From Nitzschia sp. DOCU1 (taxonomy: Eukaryota > Bacillariophyta > Bacillariophyceae > Bacillariales > Bacillariaceae): a DNA stretch of 64,000 nt. The DNA lies in contig OX595987.1 of assembly GCA_951394045.1 (NCBI GenBank), positions 4,030,001-4,094,000 of the forward strand. Direction: 5' to 3'. A program made the position numbers and the translations under genes. Position 1 is the stretch's first letter; every line of letters begins with the position of its first letter. Below, piece after piece: positions 41,206 to 51,575 of the stretch. The notes under the pieces are model-generated. The model was not told the DNA's origin. It saw only the letters and a list, made by a program, of their open reading frames with translations, and searched no databases.

Positions 41206-42636
41206 TTATTTGTCAATCGACATGGGGGTTGCGTTTTCGATGCCTTTGTTCCGCTTTCGCCCCTCCATACGCATTGCTTGATTCGCCTTTTCTTTGGCCA
41301 CTTGATCTGGCACAGTAACCCACCCGTCGTCAGTGCGTTCCAGAAAGCGTCCTCCCGATAATTGAATCCTCTGTACAATTTCAATGGCCATCATCGTCTT
41401 GTCGAAGCGATGTTGAACGTCGTTTTGGTAGCTAGCAGCATACTCTTGGGACAGGCTGAGAAAGAGCTGATTGCCAGCCCACGACCGCCCTTGGCCTCGC
41501 CCCATTAGAACATCAACCTCGGTAGGGTATTCACAAACGTCAGGATTGGCGTCCCGAAGGTTCTGCTCCTGGCGCTTCCACTCGTCTTCAACTTGTTGGC
41601 GCTGTCGAAGAAAAGAATCAATGTACTCTCGCGACATCAGACCTTGGCCCCGAAAAAAATCCTCATCGATCCTGATGCCAAAAGTCAACAAGGAGTATTG
41701 AGCTTCAAGAGACGATCCGAAATGGGTTCGTTCTCTGATCCGGTACTCCTTGCCCATAAGAAACGCAAGGTTTTTCATCAAAGACCCAAGCAAGACATTA
41801 TCGTAGCAGATATGGAAACCACATGATCGAAAGGGCCAGTCGGTAATGATATGCTTCGCCGCCCGGGCGAAAGCTAGCGCCTCGGCAGGTGAATGCCGCC
41901 AGGAACCCATTAGATTGCCGACTTGTACAACTCCTCTCCTTTGTACTTCTTCGTTATCTTCGAATGCCGACATGATCATATACCACGCATACCGGGTCTG
42001 GACCTTCCAATCCACAGAACAATCGATTGCCCCAATCGTCATAAAGTATATTCCTCGGCCACTTTTGTCGCGGTTGATCAAAAAATGGCAAGAAGCACCA
42101 GAATAGAAGTGGGATTTCTCCTTGTCGCCTAGATCGTCTAACGTGATACGCTTAATCAGCTTGGAGTCCCCAAAGAGTTCAAGCTTGTGCTCAAAGTGCC
42201 GACACATTTTCGCTGCCGCTTTGGCAGGATCAAACCGTTCTGCCCGAAGAAACATTAGGTGCAATTTATCGTCCTTTTCAAGGCCAGGCCGCAAAAAGAG
42301 CGCACGGTCCCAGGCTTTCTTGTTCTTTGTGGAAATTCGGGTATTGATATGGTATCGCATTTTCTCCAAACATCCCGCAACGAACTCGGGTCTTTCTTCC
42401 ACCACATCGGTGATTCCGTGTAATTCTTCATAAATACGTTCTCGTTGTTCTGCCGTGAGTCCATTCAATTCTTCCACTTTGAGGTGATCATATTGGCCAA
42501 GGGAATCTGTAGGAAGTGAGCCATAATGATAAGACGCTGAAGCCAAGGAAGAATATGATAATGGCGGTGACTTTTGACCGCCACCACACCAATACGCCTG
42601 ACAAAATCCTTGAGATGCACAATGTTCGGGTTCCAT
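41206..42636 (-). CDS. CRAL-TRIO plus DUF6824-like protein, copy B
   Basis: 476 residues from ATG 42636 (MEPEHCASQGFCQ); the frame opens two codons earlier at a GTG. Same architecture as copy A: N-terminal Cys motif (GFCQAYWCGG), the LNGLTAEQRERIYEELHGI helix, CRAL-TRIO-like region (HLMFLRAERFDPAKAA, HFLINRDKSGRGIYFMTIG, DNEEVQRRGVVQV, ITDWPFRSCGFHICYDN) and C-terminal DUF6824-like region (VDVLMGRGQGRSWAGNQLF, FDKTMMAIEIV, GGRFLERTDDGWV). Highly similar to copy A throughout, so a fairly recent tandem duplication. Intronless, no signal peptide or transmembrane helix; probably cytosolic and peripheral to membranes, the Cys motif being a possible lipidation site (inference). Confidence 0.86.
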   Translation of the reverse strand: MEPEHCASQGFCQAYWCGGGQKSPPLSYSSLASASYHYGSLPTDSLGQYDHLKVEELNGLTAEQRERIYEELHGITDVVEERPEFVAGCLEKMRYHINTRISTKNKKAWDRALFLRPGLEKDDKLHLMFLRAERFDPAKAAAKMCRHFEHKLELFGDSKLIKRITLDDLGDKEKSHFYSGASCHFLINRDKSGRGIYFMTIGAIDCSVDWKVQTRYAWYMIMSAFEDNEEVQRRGVVQVGNLMGSWRHSPAEALAFARAAKHIITDWPFRSCGFHICYDNVLLGSLMKNLAFLMGKEYRIRERTHFGSSLEAQYSLLTFGIRIDEDFFRGQGLMSREYIDSFLRQRQQVEDEWKRQEQNLRDANPDVCEYPTEVDVLMGRGQGRSWAGNQLFLSLSQEYAASYQNDVQHRFDKTMMAIEIVQRIQLSGGRFLERTDDGWVTVPDQVAKEKANQAMRMEGRKRNKGIENATPMSIDK

Positions 42637-43685
42637 GACCACGGCAGGAAATGATCCTGAATAACTTTAGCAATGACGATTGACCCGAGGACCTCAAACG
42701 CAACGAAAGACCTTGTGGTTAGGTTGACTTTTAATGAAGACGGGGGGAGAGGTCATGGCCATATCTCAAGTCTCAATTCTTTCTCATTCGCGTCCAAAGT
42801 GGCGGTATTGGCAAAAAATTTCTCCGCCAAAACGATATATATGCCTTCTTCTTTTGGATACGCCGTGCTCGATCGCCCTCATGGTCGGATGAGTCGTCTG
42901 ATCTTAGGTGGTCGTGTGAGTCATCAAACAAAGATCGACGATCAGTGGAAGATGCGATCACTACTGGAAAGGATCGGCAGCGGCGGGGTGTCTATGTCAA
43001 CATCAAAATGGATTCTCTGCTGGTGCTGGTTTTCTAGTTTCTAGTAGTATCATTTAGAAATGTCGCCGGCACTACTAGATTGCCAGCCATATACTCGTTG
43101 TCGCGGCACGACATTGCTGGCCGGCGGGGGGGGGGGGGAGGCACCAACGCTGACACCGGACGATACTGTGTTTGATGAGTACTAGCTAGACGCTAGTAGA
43201 GAGATACAATAATTCTAGCTGGAAAGAAAGTATGTACTATCCAGAAAAGGGAAATCATGATTTGACGGCCAGCGATCGGGTGGTATCTTTTTGGATACCT
43301 TCTCATTCGCTCTGTGGTATGATAGGGTTCTGGTTCCGTGAGAGTGAATGAAGGTGCGTTGGAGGCACGCGCCGCGTAAAGCACAGAGTGGGAAAGCCGC
43401 AGAACGTGGGGAACAAAGAAAGAGGGTGTCACGGCCATTCTTCGGGAAACGCAATTTCATTGTTGTTGCTACCAATGGATTTGACTTATGCATTTTCGTG
43501 CGACAAAGGCTTTTGACTTCACGAAAATTCATTTTCCCTTATGTAGAAATCCACCTTTGCCTGCATATCAGTTCTCCGTTTAAACCGTTCTGTCATCGGG
43601 AGAATCCCCAACAGACGTTTAGAAAAGTCCGATTACGGGGAGAACATAAGCCCATATCGATCGAATACACTCGGATACCAAGGCC
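42637..43685. other. Divergent intergenic region with a G(13) tract
   Basis: Lies between copy B (minus) and the next plus-strand gene. No gene seen. Homopolymer G tract at 43126-43138. Confidence 0.5.
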
Positions 43686-45026
43686 ATGGGGCCTCGCGCC
43701 GCCCTTTCGTACCATCTGCCTTCTCTCTTCGCTGCGTCTCGCCGAGAATACCGAAACTTCTCTCGCGGCGTTCTTTGTTTTGTTGCGGTCGCAGATGAGA
43801 TGTCCCAAACCAAACCGAAGGCTGCACAAACCACCACAACCCTTACTTTCTATTTCTTTCTGCCTTTACAATTGCTACTATTACAATACGTCTCTCTGAC
43901 AATGGTGTCCTCTGCTGCTGTTACGGCCGTTTCTGATCATTCGGCGGGTCCTTTAAGCGGCGAAGGGACCAGTGCTGACACCCGAAAGGTGATTAGCATT
44001 CGAACCTTGATGAATCAGTCGACGATTTATCGACGACATGAAGAACGACGAGCAAAAACGATCCGACTGCGGGGTGACACTCGTCCTGCGTTTTTGCGCG
44101 TAATTTCCCTACTGCCGGGGCTTCATATTATTGTACCCCGCTATGATCCGGACGCTGCCGAGCCGAATCCTAAATTCCCTGAATCGGTGAACGAGAACCA
44201 CAAAACGTCGAGCGCCATTGCCATTGGAGACTATTCCGAAGAAACCGTGTGGGAGGATTACCATCATGCTACGAAAGCAACAACGAATGCCTGGCAATCT
44301 TCCTTGCAAGCCATGTTTGCGACGGGTACGGCTGCCACAGCGGCAAACTATTTCTGGGGCATTCCAGCAACAACGCATCTCCGGCAGCCACTATCACATC
44401 CTCACCTTTTACCCACAGCAACATCTGCAGTCAATCCATTTGCAAATCATAATTCACGAGCCGGCAACAGGGGCAGTAGTCAGGGACGATCTATGTACCA
44501 AATGTTATTTCAACACCAACGTCATCCGGCAGTGGCCACATCTCGAACCCTTCCTATTGTAGCTGCTTCCTCGTCGATGGCGGCTCTCTTTGCTACCAAG
44601 GTGTATTTGGAAGAGTTGGAAGCACAAGAATCCAATCATATCTTTACATCGGCCATCGCAGGTCTCATGTCGGGTCTAGTCCATCGTGTCGTTTCTGCAA
44701 CGCAACCACAAGTTGTGCCATTTCCGAAATTTCTGGGGCAACAAATGGTGGGGGCGACACTTTATTTTGGAGTCTATGATGCACTTGTCGTCCGACAACA
44801 AAATGGTGAACTACGAAAAAACGAACAACAGTCACCCAACTTGCTGCAAGTGGCAGGAGCTGGGGCAGTGGCAGGAGGTTTATATGCAGCCGTGACTTGT
44901 ACCATGCTACAGTCGTCGATGACGCTATCTTCCATACTACGAGCCGCTCCGACTCATGCACTTTTGTGGTGCAGCTATGAATCCATGCGCTATCATTGTA
45001 GTAGTGGTCACGACCACTCTGCTTAG
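43686..45026 (+). CDS. Divergent membrane protein, possibly mitochondrial-carrier-like
   Basis: 446 residues from the first ATG (43686). Later ATGs at 43800 (MSQTKPKAAQ, before a hydrophobic run FYFFLPLQLLLLQY) and 43902 (MVSSAAVTAV) are also plausible, and the first 70 residues may be leader. The C-terminal half has Gly/Ala-rich hydrophobic segments (IVAASSSMAALFATKVYLEE, FTSAIAGLMSGLVHRVVSA, MVGATLYFGVYDALVV, AGAGAVAGGLYAAVTCTMLQ, APTHALLWCSYESM). Their spacing and the GxxAGG and YE-type elements recall mitochondrial carrier helices, but the signature PxDxxK/R motifs are absent. If related it is a degenerate carrier; a Tim17-like fold is another option. Flanked by CRAL-TRIO/DUF6824 copies on both sides. 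Function unknown. Confidence 0.6.
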   Translation: MGPRAALSYHLPSLFAASRREYRNFSRGVLCFVAVADEMSQTKPKAAQTTTTLTFYFFLPLQLLLLQYVSLTMVSSAAVTAVSDHSAGPLSGEGTSADTRKVISIRTLMNQSTIYRRHEERRAKTIRLRGDTRPAFLRVISLLPGLHIIVPRYDPDAAEPNPKFPESVNENHKTSSAIAIGDYSEETVWEDYHHATKATTNAWQSSLQAMFATGTAATAANYFWGIPATTHLRQPLSHPHLLPTATSAVNPFANHNSRAGNRGSSQGRSMYQMLFQHQRHPAVATSRTLPIVAASSSMAALFATKVYLEELEAQESNHIFTSAIAGLMSGLVHRVVSATQPQVVPFPKFLGQQMVGATLYFGVYDALVVRQQNGELRKNEQQSPNLLQVAGAGAVAGGLYAAVTCTMLQSSMTLSSILRAAPTHALLWCSYESMRYHCSSGHDHSA

Positions 45027-45791
45027 AAAGTCCTCCTTCTACGAGGAATAGCTTCTAAATAAGAAACAGGCTTGTTATCTAGAAACAATTGTTGTCTAGT
45101 TCGTTCTATTTACGCTACTATTGTCTTGTTAGCTAGCCAGAAGAATACCGGGAGAGTTTTCGTCAAGCTACAATCGCCAAAGACACGGACCTATCAACGT
45201 AATCTACCGCACCGAGAATTACTATCCCGATCGCTTCTATGAGCGACGATCGATCGTAATCCACACGGCTATCCAACTACTTCGTACTAGACCAAGACTT
45301 TCTACACTCTACTACTAGTAGTAGAGTAGAGAACGCCTCGCTCTTCGATGGTGGCAATGGCTTGCAACTTTATGATAGCCTCATATCTAGGTAGGTAGCA
45401 TACATTTAACTACCATGTACATCAAGGGGAATGAGAATAAGCAAGCTGGCACCGCTCCAAGTCGCGATCCATTCTTCCGACATTCGGAGGAATTCATATT
45501 GGCAAATATCGCGCGTGTCAGGTGACGCCCATCGCTGCGACCATCACACGATTTCTTCCCAGCTATTTCCCAGCGTCTTTTTCCGTCGTCTCTAAATAGT
45601 AGAGCCGGAACATTCTAATGAAACAAACTTATCTTCGCCCTCTGAAATCTGAAAGATAATGGCCAAGGCTGTGAAAGGGACTTTGTACTACTATTCTTGT
45701 TGATTGTCGATTGAAAACACGCGTGGGTTAAGAGGAAAGAGCGAAGTGTAGAAGGAAGGAGAAAATTGGAAGAAATCGCGTTGCTCGCAAG
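45027..45791. other. Spacer with a 22-bp perfect palindrome
   Basis: Promoter region of copy C. A perfect palindrome (ACTCTACTACTAG and its complement) spans 45306-45327. No gene seen. Confidence 0.5.
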
Positions 45792-47207
45792 ATGCCACCC
45801 AGTAATGCCTGCCATGGCTTTTGTACCGGCCCTTGTGGTAGTGGCGGGGGCGAACGGCGAGGGCACCTATTCGATCAGAAAATAGCCTCACCGTATCATG
45901 ATTATGCCATTGATCATCACGTTTCTGTCGATCGCAATCTCAAGGTCGAAGAGTTAAATGGGCTCACGGCAGAACAACGGGAACGAATCTACGAAGAGTT
46001 ACACGGAATTGTCGATGTTGTCGAAGAAACACCCGAGTTGGTTTCGGATTGTCTGCAGCAAATGCGACGCTACATCATTAACCGCGTTCCCAAAACCAAC
46101 AAGAAAGCTTGGGAACGAGCACTCTTTCTTCGTCCAGGTCTCGATAGGGACGACAAATTTCACTTGATGTTTCTTCGGGCGGAGCGTTTTGATCCTGCCA
46201 AAGCGGCAGCCAAGATTTGTCGGCACTTTGAGCACAAACTGGAACTCTTTGGAGATTCCAAGCTCGTCAAGCGTATCACGCTAGACGATCTCGACGAGGA
46301 AACAAAGCAAATGTTTTCTAGGGGTTCATTGCAGTTTCTGACAAACAGCGACCGCAACGGCCGTGGTATTTATTTCATCACAGCAAATGCCTGGGAACTC
46401 GTAGGCTGGAAGACAATCATGCGGTATGCTTGGTACACAATATATTCGGCCATTCAAGACAATGAGGAAATTCAAAAACGAGGGGTTGTACAGATTGTCA
46501 ATTTTACTGGCGTTTGGCGCCACCGGCCAACCCAAATCGTGGAAACGATACGACCTGGCCAACACATTGTGAGTGATTGGCCGTTCCGAGAGTGTGGGCT
46601 GCACGTTTGCTACGACAATGCAACTGTCCGATCCATCCTCAATGCCCTCAGTATGATTGCTGGAAAGGAATTGAGAATTCGAGAACGTACTCATTTTGGT
46701 TCTGCGCTTGAGGTGCAATACTCTTTGTTGACCTTTGGGGTTTCTTTGCCGAATGCCTTTACTCCGAATCAAGGTATCATGTCGATCGAGTACCTTGGCT
46801 CGTATATTCAGCAACGCCTAGAAATCGAGGAAGACTGGAAACGTCGGGCGCAGAACCTGAGGGACGCCAATCCTGGTTTTTGCGAATACCCCACTGAGCT
46901 CGATGTGCTCATGGGGCGAGGCCAAGGGCGCACGTGGATTGGCAATCAATCATTTAACGCCCTGACCCAAAAATATGCTGGTAGCTACCTCCACGATGTT
47001 CAAAAGCGTTTCGACAAGACGATGATGGCCATTGAAATTGTACAGAGGACTCAATTGTCGGGAGGTCGGTTTATCGAACGCATTGACGACGGGTGGGTTA
47101 CTGTCTCAGATCAAGTGGCCAAGGAAAAAGCTAATCAAACGCTGCGCTCGGAAGGACGAAGGCCAAAAGGCGGCGGAGCTACAACCCCCATGTCTCTTGA
47201 CAAGTAG
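45792..47207 (+). CDS. CRAL-TRIO plus DUF6824-like protein, copy C
   Basis: 471 residues, ATG 45792 (MPPSNACHGFC). N-terminal Cys motif GFCTGPCGSGGG, then LNGLTAEQRERIYEELHGI, CRAL-TRIO-like region at ~120-300 (HLMFLRAERFDPAKAA, LQFLTNSDRNGRGIYFITAN, DNEEIQKRGVVQIVNF, SDWPFRECGLHVCYDN, ELRIRERTHFGSALEVQYS) and DUF6824-like region at ~365-455 (LDVLMGRGQGRTWIGNQ, FDKTMMAIEIV, GGRFIERIDDGWVTV, QVAKEKANQ). On the plus strand, divergent from copies A and B, and followed by copy D. Intronless. Compared with A and B the lipid-domain half has drifted more than the two ends. Confidence 0.86.
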   Translation: MPPSNACHGFCTGPCGSGGGERRGHLFDQKIASPYHDYAIDHHVSVDRNLKVEELNGLTAEQRERIYEELHGIVDVVEETPELVSDCLQQMRRYIINRVPKTNKKAWERALFLRPGLDRDDKFHLMFLRAERFDPAKAAAKICRHFEHKLELFGDSKLVKRITLDDLDEETKQMFSRGSLQFLTNSDRNGRGIYFITANAWELVGWKTIMRYAWYTIYSAIQDNEEIQKRGVVQIVNFTGVWRHRPTQIVETIRPGQHIVSDWPFRECGLHVCYDNATVRSILNALSMIAGKELRIRERTHFGSALEVQYSLLTFGVSLPNAFTPNQGIMSIEYLGSYIQQRLEIEEDWKRRAQNLRDANPGFCEYPTELDVLMGRGQGRTWIGNQSFNALTQKYAGSYLHDVQKRFDKTMMAIEIVQRTQLSGGRFIERIDDGWVTVSDQVAKEKANQTLRSEGRRPKGGGATTPMSLDK

Positions 47208-48638
47208 GACAGAGAGAGAGATTATGGTTTACGGCGTTTCGATGCTATGGGTGATCGATAGACATCACACGTGAAACGCAAAAACAAAGGTTGCGTTTTG
47301 CAATCGCAGAGCCGGTTCTCCGATTGCGCTCCTTTTTTGTATTAGAAGCACAAGTACTATGCAATCGCAGCATTTTCTTTCCCGGCGTAGCGGGTGTCAG
47401 AGTGGGCCTACCGCCAGTGAATCACACTTAGGCTTTGGATTGTGTACAAGCAATAGCTACTGCTGGTCGTAGCCATGCCGCTCCTACCGGCGGTAGTACG
47501 AGCTTCAGCAGCTTTCCCAACAAGCATTAGTATTTTAGTGACTACTTCTTGATGCCCCTGCTGCGGGTGGGACCACTCGCTGCTTCTTGTTTGCTTGGTA
47601 CGTTACTAGTCCCGGTCTGGTTGACCACAACTACTGGCAACCAGTCGCACCAGAGCCCCTACTAGCACCAGGTGATTCATTTTTGGAGGACTGCTGGCAG
47701 CACCACCTCCTCTCGATCATCCAAGAAACGCCCAGCCACCGGCACCATCGAAAAGTAGTAGTAGGTCCTCCACAAGTACTGCTTTAATAGTAGTACTACT
47801 ACTATTAGTCACTCTACTATTAAAGCAGCGTAGTACCACGACGTCTACTCATGATGGTGATCTGGTATATTTATCGTATCGCTATGCCAGGAGTGCATCT
47901 GTACACTCGCACGATTTTTTGAGTCGTTAATGCAGCGTCCATTTGCGATCCGAGCGCAAAACGCACTGGGGGTCAAATGAATCAATTTCACCCCCCACGG
48001 ACCTATTGGCGTCTCGCTGACCTCCTTCCGACAACCCCAACGACTCCAGCATTGGTTGAAACTAATGCCATCAAGGAGCTTCTTCGAGTGTCCTCTGTCA
48101 TTGCTGGAGAAATCATCCGCTGTGTCACAATTTGAAAATTCGAAACGAAGAAGAAGAGGAAGCATGGTGTTGCCGCAGCAAGATGACAAGTGTGATGTTG
48201 AATTTTCCCGATGAGGGGTGAGTTCCGCAATGCCGTTCCTGATTGGACCATTCCATGTCGCGGTTGTGTTTCGTTGGTTGGCGCTGCGTTACGACCGTCC
48301 GTGCGTTTTAAGAGTCGCCCTGAGGACGATGAACGGCCCGGAAGAATTCCAGTTCGCCGCATTTATGATCATCTGGTGTATTAGCGCGTCGATTGTTTCC
48401 ACCTCATGTGTTGCATAATAGTACCGGCACTTTCTCTCGTCTTCCATTGATTGCTTGGTAGTTGCAGTCCTCTTGGGACATGATGTGGTGGGCAAGCAAA
48501 GGTGAAGGTTGTGAAACATAGTCTCCATTATTGACCTTTGCTAACAAGTTAGCCCAAGTTTGAGAAGAGGAGAACCGTTGGTACAAGAGAAGGAGAGACC
48601 GCGGGCGTCAGGTCGTTATATCCAAAGTACCAGTCACC
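47208..48638. other. 1.4-kb spacer between copies C and D
   Basis: No confident gene; a few unrecognised minus-strand ORFs (for example 47845-48189). Contains a perfect 15-bp inverted repeat near 47.8 kb. Confidence 0.45.
47779..47828. repeat. 15-bp perfect inverted repeat, 20-base spacer
   Basis: Left arm CTGCTTTAATAGTAG (47779-47793) and right arm CTACTATTAAAGCAG (47814-47828) are exact reverse complements. The spacer is itself made of TAC/TAT repeats. It could fold as a hairpin on either strand. Confidence 0.9.
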
Positions 48639-50039
48639 ATGCCGCCAACATGGAATGGCTGCCACAGTTGTTGTACCCGACATTGGAGCGACGGTGCAGA
48701 TATGGAAGTTTCGGGTCGAACCTCGTATGATCCTGACCATGACGGGTCGATCGATGAGGACCTTGTAGTGAAAGATCTGAATGGATTAACGGCCGTGGAA
48801 CGAGAACGTATTTATGAAGAATTACATGGAATCGTCGATATTGTGGAGGAAACACCCGACGTTGTCGCAGAAAGTCTGCGCAAAATGAGACAAGAAATCG
48901 CCAGTACTCACAAAAAGCAAAAGAAAGCCTGGGAACGCGCAGTCTATTTGCGGCCCAGTATCGAAAACGACGATAATCTGCACTTGATGTTTCTTCGGGC
49001 AGAACGATTTGATCCTGCCAAGGCGGCAGCCAAACTTTGCCGCTACTTTGAGCACAAACGGGAACTTTTTGGGGATTCCAAGCTGGTTGAGCGCATAACG
49101 CTAGACGACTTGAATGAGGATACGAAGAGTTTGTTCGAGACAGGGTCTGCACAGTTTCTAACGTCAAACGACCGCAGCGGGAGGGGCATCTATTTGATGA
49201 CACCAACCGCTCTTGGAATTCATCATTGGAAAACGATAGTTCGCTATGCCTGGTATATAATTCACTCCGCAATAGAAGATAATGAGGAAATACAGAAACG
49301 AGGAGTCGTACAGGTAATGAACTTGATGGGTAATTGGCGCTATCCACCAGCCCGAGTCTTGGAAACGGTACGCGCTGCCCATCACATTGTCAGTGACTGG
49401 CCGTTTCGACAATGTGGGCTGCACATTTGTTACGATAATGTCGTTCTTCGGTCCCTATTTCATTCTCTCGCTCTCGTTTGTGGAAAGGAATTGAGAATTC
49501 GACAGCGTACTCACTTTGGTTCTTCGCTCGAGGTTCAGTACTCGTTGATGACGTTTGGAGTTTCTTTGTCGAATGCCTTTACGCCGAATCATGGTATCAT
49601 GTCCAACGAGCACATTCGTGTGTATCTTCAACAACGTCAAGAAATCGAGGAAGAATGGAAGCGTCGGGAGCAAGATCGGAGGGACGCAAATCGAGACAGT
49701 TGCGAACGCCCCATTGAGCTAGATGTGCTCATGGGACGGAGCCAAATGGCGCGTACATGGAGAGGGAATCAACTCTTTTCGAGTCTGTCTCAAGAGTATG
49801 CCAATCGCTATAAAGAAGACCTTCAGCTACGCCTTGACAAGACAATGATGGCTTTTGAAGTTGTTCAGAGGATCCAGCTAGTGGGCGGACGGTTTGTCGA
49901 ACGCACCGTCGACGGGTGGAAAACTGTTTCGGATCAAGTGGCCAAGGAAAAGGCGAATCAAACGTTACGGGCAGAAGCGCGAAGGCGGAGAGCAACGGAA
50001 GGACAACTCCCATGTCAGTCGACAAATAGGTTCCAATAA
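48639..50039 (+). CDS. CRAL-TRIO plus DUF6824-like protein, copy D
   Basis: 466 residues, ATG 48639 (MPPTWNGCHSCC). Same layout as copy C, its neighbour and closest match: LNGLTAVERERIYEELHGI, HLMFLRAERFDPAKAA, AQFLTSNDRSGRGIYLMTP, DNEEIQKRGVVQVMNLMG, SDWPFRQCGLHICYDN, then LDVLMGRSQMARTWRGNQ, LDKTMMAFEVV, GGRFVERTVDGWKTV and QVAKEKANQ. The Gly-rich loop has changed from GRGQGR to GRSQMAR with a one-residue insertion, and the Arg-rich C-terminus differs (RRRRATEGQLP), so this DUF6824-like region may be losing its original activity. A 237-codon antisense ORF (48634-49347) is a shadow of this gene. Confidence 0.85.
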   Translation: MPPTWNGCHSCCTRHWSDGADMEVSGRTSYDPDHDGSIDEDLVVKDLNGLTAVERERIYEELHGIVDIVEETPDVVAESLRKMRQEIASTHKKQKKAWERAVYLRPSIENDDNLHLMFLRAERFDPAKAAAKLCRYFEHKRELFGDSKLVERITLDDLNEDTKSLFETGSAQFLTSNDRSGRGIYLMTPTALGIHHWKTIVRYAWYIIHSAIEDNEEIQKRGVVQVMNLMGNWRYPPARVLETVRAAHHIVSDWPFRQCGLHICYDNVVLRSLFHSLALVCGKELRIRQRTHFGSSLEVQYSLMTFGVSLSNAFTPNHGIMSNEHIRVYLQQRQEIEEEWKRREQDRRDANRDSCERPIELDVLMGRSQMARTWRGNQLFSSLSQEYANRYKEDLQLRLDKTMMAFEVVQRIQLVGGRFVERTVDGWKTVSDQVAKEKANQTLRAEARRRRATEGQLPCQSTNRFQ

Positions 50040-51575
50040 AGTCGATAGCTCTTTCTCCGCTTCGACATTTGTACTGTTTGAGATACTGTAGCTCAACTGC
50101 CGTTTTCAGAATTCCATGAACGATTGAAGCATTGCACGTGTTTGCTCCGTCCACACTTTAGACTGGTTCCCTGACACAAGTAGGCCGTCCGAAAACAAGT
50201 TAATATCTAAAAGGTTAGTCCTCTGAAACCACGGCGTGCACACCATGGGTATTATTGACCTTGGCCAACCTGGATGGCTAAGCCCACATCGCATCTTGTG
50301 CGCACCCACGACACTGAGTGTACGAAAATGGATAAGAAGCTACCTCGTTTGAGCCAAGAATTCCATTTTCGAAATGTCCCAGGCCACTGTTGGAATCACA
50401 AAGCAGAAGGATAACAGTGGTTTCTGGTCTCAGAAACAAGTAGAAAACTGTTAGGAGAATCGAAAATTACCAAGATTCTACAGTCTCCGCAGACAAATAT
50501 ATCTGAAATTGTCTGGTCGAGTTCATGGTAAAAGTCGCATTCATGCTCGAATGGTTCTTCGCTCGTCCTCGTCGGATTGTCGACTCTTTTGGTCGTACAC
50601 ACATAGTAATAACGGTCATTCAAAGGATCTGCCATAGTTGATTGTCTGTTCACCTGTCCCCAGAACTGTCCCTGCTAGCAAGACATCATACGACGGAAGG
50701 TTTCGACACGCACTTTTAAGGCACCGTTGCCAGCCAGTACTCGCCGGGGATCCCAAAATGTCACCACGATGCGCCCGCCAGAATACCACAAGAAGGTGAC
50801 AACTACATTTTTAGTCTGGAAGAATGGAGCGGAATTGTAAGTCGATGGACTCATCATTATTTGCATTTGCGGCAACTGCCTCCCGTTACCATGAGATCTT
50901 GTCGACTCGCTCTCCTCTGCTGCTTTCGCTTCTTTCATTGTAGTACAAGAGTAGTAGAAGAAGTTTGCATTTCCAATTTTTCGTGGGGAATCAGAATTCT
51001 GGTTGCAGCTTTTTTGTCCGCGAAGACCAATGATGGACACTAGCTTTTGGCATTCGCACCCAAGAAGACCCTAAGAATCAGGCATATACATTGAGTCTGA
51101 AAGGAATTCATATTAGAACTCAAAAACATAAGTCGGTCCAAGTTGGCTATTGTAGATTGAGTTAGGCCCTTTGGGATTTATCAGCTTTGGGCCGAATTCG
51201 ATGCAATATGTAGTGATGAATAATATGCCTTACATTCTCTTTAGCGGGCCATTTCTTCATTCATTGTTTCGGCAAGGACATGCATCAGTGTTGCAACAAG
51301 ACCAGGGGCACTATTCAACCTTCGTTCCGCACCCTTCTGGATAGAAAAGATCTATGCTCTCAACTCCCACGTTGCAAAATATTGCAAACATATATGCAAC
51401 AACGACAAAGGGGCTTGCATTCGAGCACAATAAAAACAACGGGACAGTGCGCAAAACAAACAGCATCATCATCCGCCACGGGATCCACTCATGCCCCTTG
51501 CACCAAGATTAAATCGCAAGAGTTATAGTAGAAGGCCCCAGCAGCAAGAATTCATTGGAACAAGAAAGCAAGAAG
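50040..51575. other. 1.5-kb spacer, possible minus-strand gene fragments
   Basis: Two neighbouring minus-strand ORFs have protein-like composition and could be exons of one small gene: 50675-51040 (contains FLWYSGGRIVVTFWDPRRVL and LKVRVETFRRMM) and 50396-50653 (DPLNDRYYYVCTTKRV, HECDFYHELDQTISDIFVCG). I recognise no family and cannot place a splice junction with confidence, so neither is called as a gene. Confidence 0.35.

Noticed and set aside
43686..45026. Calling this a true mitochondrial carrier
   Set aside because: Helix spacing is suggestive, but the PxDxxK/R signatures are absent, so only a tentative label is given.
48634..49347. 237-codon minus-strand ORF
   Set aside because: Fully antisense to copy D of the CRAL-TRIO/DUF6824 family, whose frame is conserved among paralogues; no recognisable domain.
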